The position numbers and the translations under genes were made by a program. From CAIUVD01 sp044338255 (lineage in GTDB: Bacteria; Planctomycetota; UBA11346): a DNA stretch of 10,695 nt. Shown here piece after piece: positions 6,913 through 10,695 of the stretch (positions within the stretch are counted from its first letter, which is position 1; every line of letters begins with the position of its first letter). The stretch covers positions 1 through 10,695 of the forward strand of contig JBIILZ010000124.1 in the NCBI GenBank assembly GCA_044338255.1. The letters run 5' to 3'. The notes beneath the pieces were generated by a model, which worked only from the letters and a program-made list of their open reading frames with translations, was not told where the DNA came from and did no database searches.

Positions 6913-8503
6913 GGCGTGGTCGCATAGGAGCAGTGAGATCGATCCCCAACCCGACTGGTAGGGGAATGCGATGATCGATGAGTGTCAGGGTCCGGCCTTC
7001 ATCATCGCCCTTGGTGACGGCGCCGATGCGTTTTTCTAGCGCGACCGCCTCGGGTGCCTCACGCCAGGCGGAAGCCTCGGCCGCGGTCTCGCGTTGACGC
7101 ACCACCACTTCGGACAGGGCTTCGGCAGCGGTCGCGGTGGCATTGAGCCCGATGCGGCGAATCTGGATTTGCGCTTCTGCGAGCATGGTTTCGCGTCGGA
7201 TGCGGGCGACTGCCACAGCCCCGGAGGCCTCGCATTCCGCCGCCTGCACCGCGAGGAAGGCCGGAGCTGCAGCTAAAGGCGGGTGGATGGCTTCGCAGGA
7301 GATCAGCGTGACTTCGAGGCCGGTGCCGAGGCGGGTGAGTTCAGCCGCCAAGCTCCGACGCATCCGTTCGGCAAGCACCGCGCGATCGGCACCCAACAGA
7401 CCGGCGGGCGTCTGGGTCGCAAATACGCCCTGGATCCAACGTCGGGCCAGGGCCGACAGCAGCTTGGCCGGATCAGCGGTGCGCAGCGCCGCAGCCATGA
7501 TCGCTTCCGGATCCGCAGCCACCCGCCAATGAATCACTAGGTCGGCATTGATGATCTCGACCAGACGCACACCACGACGGTCGCCTTGACCCGCATCGGC
7601 GGCGGTCAGGAAAAAAACTTCACGGCCATGCGGGCGATGCCATTGACGATCCTGCGCTTGCACGCTGAGGCCGTCGATCGCCCCGGCGGCAATCGGCAAT
7701 TCGGCCCCGGACAGCGCTAAACGGTGCTCGACCCCATATTCCACCCGCACCACCTGATTCCATGGCCAGGGTGCATGCACATGCAGACCAGGTCCGAGAA
7801 CTTCACGCGGGGCGCCCCGCTCAAGCAAGACCCCGGCTTCGGCGACCCGCAGGGTGGTGACGCCGGTCAGAGCCCACAGCAGCAGCAGCGCACCGCCCGC
7901 CATCCAGGGCACCGCCCGCAGCAAAGGACGCAGGCCGACATGTTCGCCCACGAGCCTCCGACCTGCCAGCAACCACCTCCGGAGCTGGCGTGGTCCATGT
8001 GCCAAGGCAGCCGCCACGGGCATGGGCAGCGCGGGCAAGAAAGCACTCAACGTCGCCTCGGCCGCGAGCAGGAGCAATCCTCCCGCGACGATCTGCAGGC
8101 CCAGCACCGGCGAGAGACCAGCCAAGGGCAGCGCTAATCCAACGAGACCGGCGACTGCCAAGAGATGCGCCGCAGCCTGGGTCAGCGGACGGGCCATGGC
8201 CTGCAAGGCCGCCGCAGCCCCCACCAGCGCCAAGCTCCAGGTCAGGGTCAGTCCTGATCCAGAGAGCGCCTGCCATCCGGCCAGCCCAGCCGCCACGAGG
8301 CCAGGCAAGCCCAGCAGACGCGGCCAACGCCGGGACGGCAACAGGGCATACAGGCCCAGGGCGATCGCAGCGACGATCAACCACGCCGCTGACGGCACTA
8401 CTGGCAGCATTAAGCGAAGGCCGGGAACAAACGATGCCGCCAGCGGCAAAGCCGCGGCGGCACCGAGCATCCAGGCCGTGAGAATCCACGGCCAGGTACG
8501 CAT
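6902..8503 (-). CDS. Polytopic HflK-like protein: multi-helix membrane domain fused to an SPFH domain (first SPFH gene)
   Basis: This 533-residue protein (ATG at 8503) is about 1.7 times the length of its SPFH neighbours. Residues 1 to about 160 hold roughly six hydrophobic helices, a basic linker follows (about 172-195), and a seventh helix lies at about 200-217. The SPFH domain then begins (VAEAGVLLERGAPREVLGPG, about 220-239, and HVHAPWPWNQV), with an HflK-type strand LVIHWRVAADPEAI at about 322-335 and a helical Ala/Glu/Arg stretch around 420-475. Classical HflK has a single anchor, so the polytopic N-terminus is the odd part. A TTG at 8512 could serve as an alternative start overlapping the previous stop; the ATG follows that stop by five bases and is preferred, although neither has a good ribosome binding site. 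The domain fusion is within one uninterrupted frame. Confidence 0.8.
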   Translation of the reverse strand: MRTWPWILTAWMLGAAAALPLAASFVPGLRLMLPVVPSAAWLIVAAIALGLYALLPSRRWPRLLGLPGLVAAGLAGWQALSGSGLTLTWSLALVGAAAALQAMARPLTQAAAHLLAVAGLVGLALPLAGLSPVLGLQIVAGGLLLLAAEATLSAFLPALPMPVAAALAHGPRQLRRWLLAGRRLVGEHVGLRPLLRAVPWMAGGALLLLWALTGVTTLRVAEAGVLLERGAPREVLGPGLHVHAPWPWNQVVRVEYGVEHRLALSGAELPIAAGAIDGLSVQAQDRQWHRPHGREVFFLTAADAGQGDRRGVRLVEIINADLVIHWRVAADPEAIMAAALRTADPAKLLSALARRWIQGVFATQTPAGLLGADRAVLAERMRRSLAAELTRLGTGLEVTLISCEAIHPPLAAAPAFLAVQAAECEASGAVAVARIRRETMLAEAQIQIRRIGLNATATAAEALSEVVVRQRETAAEASAWREAPEAVALEKRIGAVTKGDDEGRTLTLIDHRIPLPVGLGIDLTAPMRPRHVR

Positions 8504-8508
8504 GAGCG

Positions 8509-10311
8509 TCAAGGGGCGATCCGACCCAGACGCGACAGGGCCAAGGCGTCACCGACGTTCCACGCAGGGGTGGAGCCGGGCAGCGGGGACCACGCCACAC
8601 CGGTCGGCATCGACGACGGCTTGGCCAAGATCAGCTGCCCGCCTTCGGCATGCGCTCCATTCAACTTGGCAATGCTGCCGGAGGCATTCCGCACCGAGTG
8701 GGCCTGGATAGCGAACACATAGGGAACCCGATCAGCAGTGGCGAGCGAGGCGGGGCCTTCGACGATGCCGGTGGATTCCCAATTGCCGGGGCCGTTACCG
8801 CCGGTTTCGACGCCACCCGGGGTTGCGGAATCGATCGCTGCTTGGTTGCATTCGAGCAGGAACTTGACCTTGCCGTCCGCAGGATTGAAGGTCAAAACCC
8901 GACCGTTGCGGCGTTCGGTATAGAGGAGCGTGTCAACGGTCGAATTGCGATCCTCCTGGAGCACGACCAGGCCCTTACTGTCGACCACCAGGTTGTCATA
9001 CGCCACACCTTGGCTAGTCGCAGTGGCGCCATTGCCGGTGCCGCCCGCGCCGCCTCCCTGAAGCATCCGCTGCACGGTCGCCGCACCGATCGGATCCGTT
9101 CCATTGAGGACCATCTTGTAGAGACGACCGAACTTGTTGTCGTTGCGACCACCCGTGGTGCAGAACCAGATGGTGCCCGGATTAGCGGGATCCTCATGCA
9201 GATCCTCGACGCGGGTGAAGCTGGTGCTGTTGCGGACGCCGCTGGTAGAGCCTTCGACGAAGGTCTTGATGTCGGCACCGGTGGCAGCCGTCGCGGTAGC
9301 GGCGGGCACTTCAGTCCAGCTCGCAGCCGTGGCCGTGCTCGGGATCAGCAGATCCGCACTCGTCGCATCGAGCGAGCCGACGGTGGCTTCAGTGTCCGCC
9401 CCTGAAATCTTCAGAACGTACAGTTTGCCATTCGCAGCCGCGAGACCATTCGGATCGGTAGTGGTCTGGGTTCCGACCCACATGTAGACCTCGCTATCGA
9501 GCGAATCGCCGTCCTCGGTGCTGAGGAGCACGGTCTTGGTGTTGTTCTGGGCGCGGTAGTTCTTGAGCGCAAAGACCTGTTCCTTGGAATAGCGGCCCAG
9601 ACCGGTGATGGCCTCAGCCGTGCCCGACGGATAGCAGGCCCAACCCTGGCTGTTGCCATCTGATTCCTCAGCGGCGAACCACACCGGAACCTCAGAACCG
9701 CTGACGGGATCAACGAAACCAGTGGCCGCGAGGTAGCCCGAGCAAAAGCGACCGAAGTTGTAGCCGGTCTGTGCCACCGTCTTGGCTGAAGTGTCGACGT
9801 TGATCGTCCCGACTTCCACGCCTTCGTTAACCAGCTTGGTGATCAGGTTACGTCCACCGAGGCAGCGCCAGGAGTCGTCAAACTGGAACACTGAAATCCG
9901 GGCGCCCTTTATGGTGCCGGTGAAATCCTTACTGAAATCCGTGGACACAGTATTGCCCAGCTCGTGCTGCATCCAGACCCAGTTCGAGCCACCGCTCTGG
10001 AAGTAGCCCAGGCCATCGGGGATGCCGGTCATAGCGAAGGTCTTGGTGACGTCAGCGGTCCAGTTCGGATAGCTGCCGGTCAGGAGCGGGACGTTATCGC
10101 CGACGGTCACCAGCGGCATGATTTCGAAGCCACTGCCAGGCAGGGCCAAGGCATAGGGCGCGACTTTCGTTTGCCCGGCTGAATTCAACGTCGTGCTGGC
10201 GGAGGGAATAGGTGCAGACGGGGCGGCATCGTCATTGTTTCCGCAGCCGGTCAGGCCGAGGGTAAGACTGATGGCTGGTACGATGACCAGCAAGCGTGGA
10301 TCGATCGGCAT
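8509..10311 (-). CDS. DUF839/PhoX-like lipoprotein, first gene of the operon
   Basis: This 600-residue protein has a lipoprotein signal: a short charged start, a hydrophobic core (about 7-19) and lipobox LTGC with the lipidated Cys23, followed by Gly24. It is therefore expected to be anchored in a membrane and face the periplasm or cell surface. The mature part resembles the DUF839/PhoX beta-propeller family. Features are MQHELGN (114-120), RFCSG with Cys190 followed by the EE pair 215-216, STEDGDSLDSE (264-274), RVEDLHEDPANPGTIWF (367-383), VLQED (450-454) and NWESTGIVE (510-518). PhoX members are calcium- and iron-dependent phosphatases, and some relatives are annotated as phytase-like. Whether the metal ligands are complete here is not established, so only the fold is claimed. 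An AAGGAG ribosome binding site sits five bases before the ATG. The stop lies just before the SPFH start, linking it to the operon. Confidence 0.75.
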   Translation of the reverse strand: MPIDPRLLVIVPAISLTLGLTGCGNNDDAAPSAPIPSASTTLNSAGQTKVAPYALALPGSGFEIMPLVTVGDNVPLLTGSYPNWTADVTKTFAMTGIPDGLGYFQSGGSNWVWMQHELGNTVSTDFSKDFTGTIKGARISVFQFDDSWRCLGGRNLITKLVNEGVEVGTINVDTSAKTVAQTGYNFGRFCSGYLAATGFVDPVSGSEVPVWFAAEESDGNSQGWACYPSGTAEAITGLGRYSKEQVFALKNYRAQNNTKTVLLSTEDGDSLDSEVYMWVGTQTTTDPNGLAAANGKLYVLKISGADTEATVGSLDATSADLLIPSTATAASWTEVPAATATAATGADIKTFVEGSTSGVRNSTSFTRVEDLHEDPANPGTIWFCTTGGRNDNKFGRLYKMVLNGTDPIGAATVQRMLQGGGAGGTGNGATATSQGVAYDNLVVDSKGLVVLQEDRNSTVDTLLYTERRNGRVLTFNPADGKVKFLLECNQAAIDSATPGGVETGGNGPGNWESTGIVEGPASLATADRVPYVFAIQAHSVRNASGSIAKLNGAHAEGGQLILAKPSSMPTGVAWSPLPGSTPAWNVGDALALSRLGRIAP

Positions 10312-10316
10312 GAGAG

Positions 10317-10322
10317 CTCCTT
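10317..10322 (-). promoter_or_regulatory. Strong ribosome binding site of the lead gene
   Basis: AAGGAG on the minus strand, five bases before the ATG at 10311, is the best Shine-Dalgarno sequence in the operon. It confirms the lipoprotein start. Downstream genes have weaker sites or rely on overlap coupling, except the third SPFH gene. Confidence 0.75.
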
Positions 10323-10415
10323 GAGGTTGGAGTTCCTTAAACCTTCTGAGCCAAGGGCTGATGAAGGGCAGACCTGGAATAGGCTAAGTGCATTCACCTA
10401 GGAGATGCCAAGAGC

Positions 10416-10466
10416 AAAACTTATAGCCAAAACTTATAGCCACCCAAAAAACTTATAGCCACCCAA
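10416..10466. repeat. Tandem direct repeats in the operon leader
   Basis: AAAACTTATAGCC occurs three times head to tail at 10416-10428, 10429-10441 and 10448-10460. The second and third copies are part of identical 19-nt units ending ACCCAA (10429-10447 and 10448-10466). Read on the minus strand each copy is GGCTATAAGTTTT. The array lies about 105 bases upstream of the lead gene, between it and a probable terminator, where the operon promoter must be. Each unit has a TATAAG that could act as a -10 box, but the -35 matches are poor. An operator array or replication slippage are both possible. Confidence 0.7.
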
Positions 10467-10504
10467 AAAATCCCCCGCTGTACGCGGCACCGCGTCCCGG
10501 CGGG
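10465..10504 (-). terminator. Probable Rho-independent terminator isolating the operon
   Basis: Reading on the minus strand, a GC-rich hairpin is followed by six T residues (10470-10465). Its outer stem is 10504-10500 with 10478-10474 (5 bp), and its inner stem is 10495-10490 with 10487-10482 (6 bp), with an unpaired bulge between. It would stop transcription coming from the right before it reaches the lipoprotein gene, implying that the operon has its own promoter within 10322-10465. The inner loop is very short, which lowers confidence. Confidence 0.45.
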
Positions 10505-10529
10505 CGGTGGGGTGAGTGCCCTGTCTTTT

Positions 10530-10620
10530 CGCCAATTGAAAACACCCCCGGCCGCACAACCAAGTTCGACCAAAAAGAAACACCCCCAACCTGTGCGGCC
10601 GGGGGTGTTTTCAATTGGCG
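10530..10620. repeat. Perfect 29-bp inverted repeat with a 33-nt spacer
   Basis: 10530-10558 and 10592-10620 are exact reverse complements over 29 bp, and homology stops at both edges. The outer edge of the right arm overlaps the CCA end of the tRNA-like fragment at 10616. The spacer holds a third, shorter copy of the AAACACCCCC core at 10578-10587, in the same orientation as the left arm. As RNA or extruded DNA this would be a very stable hairpin. Confidence 0.9.
10572..10610 (-). terminator. Intrinsic terminator downstream of the tRNA-like fragment
   Basis: On the minus strand AAACACCCCC (10610-10601) pairs perfectly with GGGGGTGTTT (10587-10578) across a 13-nt loop. A C and five T residues (10576-10572) follow. 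Its place directly after a tRNA 3' end is typical of tRNA terminators. The same upstream arm can instead pair with the left arm of the 29-bp repeat, so two structures compete. Confidence 0.55.
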
Positions 10621-10638
10621 GAGAGAGGGATTCGAACC
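10616..10638 (-). other. tRNA-Ser 3'-end fragment (T-loop to CCA), possible attachment-site remnant
   Basis: On the minus strand 10638-10616 read GGTTCGAAT then CCCTCTCTCCGCCA, the usual end of a bacterial tRNA-Ser with an encoded CCA. It is two bases shorter than expected between T-loop and discriminator. The 5' half of the T-stem (CGCGG) does not pair, and the bases further upstream, up to the window end, show no D-arm, 7-base anticodon loop or normal variable arm. It is thus a fragment and not a complete tRNA. Tyrosine-recombinase islands often leave such tRNA 3' ends as att sites; that origin is inference. Confidence 0.5.
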
Positions 10639-10655
10639 GCGAGGACGGCCGAAGA

Positions 10656-10675
10656 GGGGCCACCTGCGTGGCCCC
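10656..10675. repeat. 8-bp perfect hairpin
   Basis: GGGGCCAC (10656-10663) pairs with GTGGCCCC (10668-10675) across a 4-base loop. There is no T-run on either side, so it is not an intrinsic terminator, and the loop is too short for an anticodon arm. Its role is unknown. Confidence 0.5.
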
Positions 10676-10695
10676 GTGCCGCCGCAGCCCGACCG

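Noticed and set aside
3361..8711. Many long plus-strand open frames opposite the operon (for example 4369-5076, 7854-8711 and 8650-9405)
   Set aside because: They are complementary shadows of GC-rich genes. Their proteins are low-complexity Arg/Ala/Pro/Ser mixtures without motifs, and the minus-strand genes there have clear family signatures.
10416..10466. A small CRISPR array
   Set aside because: The repeats are contiguous units of 13-19 nt without spacers of unique sequence, and no cas gene is present.
10421..10663. An 80-codon minus-strand frame
   Set aside because: It reads through the tRNA-like fragment, both arms of the inverted repeat, two terminator-like hairpins and the tandem repeats. 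No ribosome binding site or domain is seen.
10616..10695. A functional tRNA-Ser running off the window end
   Set aside because: Visible bases would cover most of the molecule, yet the T-stem has only two pairs next to the loop, the acceptor part is two bases short, and no anticodon arm with a 7-base loop can be drawn.

Overview
The window comes from a GC-rich, probably Gram-negative bacterium. One long minus-strand block carries a lipoprotein gene, three stomatin-type membrane proteins and a metal-pumping ATPase. The flanks hold decayed mobile DNA. No gene fixes the phylum. Secreted RCC1-repeat proteins and the two transposase types seen here occur in Planctomycetota, Verrucomicrobiota and Deltaproteobacteria-like lineages, but that is a weak guess from recalled families, not a placement.

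Left flank (1-3170): a secreted RCC1 beta-propeller gene begins at 136 on the plus strand and is cut at about 843 by an ISL3-family insertion sequence. The IS transposase (881-2149, minus) looks doubly dead. A TGA stop sits where the frame otherwise runs on unbroken, and the glutamate expected in the third catalytic motif is alanine. A perfect 15-bp inverted repeat surrounds its start codon. The rest of the RCC1 gene is not found beyond the IS. About 245 bp without a convincing gene follow, then a helix-turn-helix N-terminal fragment of a second transposase type (2475-3017, minus).

Central operon (3180-10311, minus; transcription runs from high to low coordinates): DUF839/PhoX-like lipoprotein, polytopic HflK-like SPFH protein, HflC-like SPFH protein, a second HflK-like SPFH protein, and a P1B-type heavy-metal ATPase without N-terminal metal-binding domains. 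Junctions are stop-start overlaps (two of them ATGA) or a gap of a few bases, so the five genes are very likely co-transcribed and partly translationally coupled. The likely theme is a membrane SPFH assembly that organises or quality-controls a cation pump. This is inferred from gene order only.

Right flank (10312-10695): a leader region with a strong ribosome binding site for the lipoprotein gene, three tandem copies of a 13-19-nt repeat, a probable minus-strand terminator that isolates the operon, a perfect 29-bp inverted repeat that contains a competing terminator hairpin, and a 23-nt match to the 3' end of a tRNA-Ser whose remaining sequence does not fold as a tRNA. This corner looks like an integration or recombination scar.
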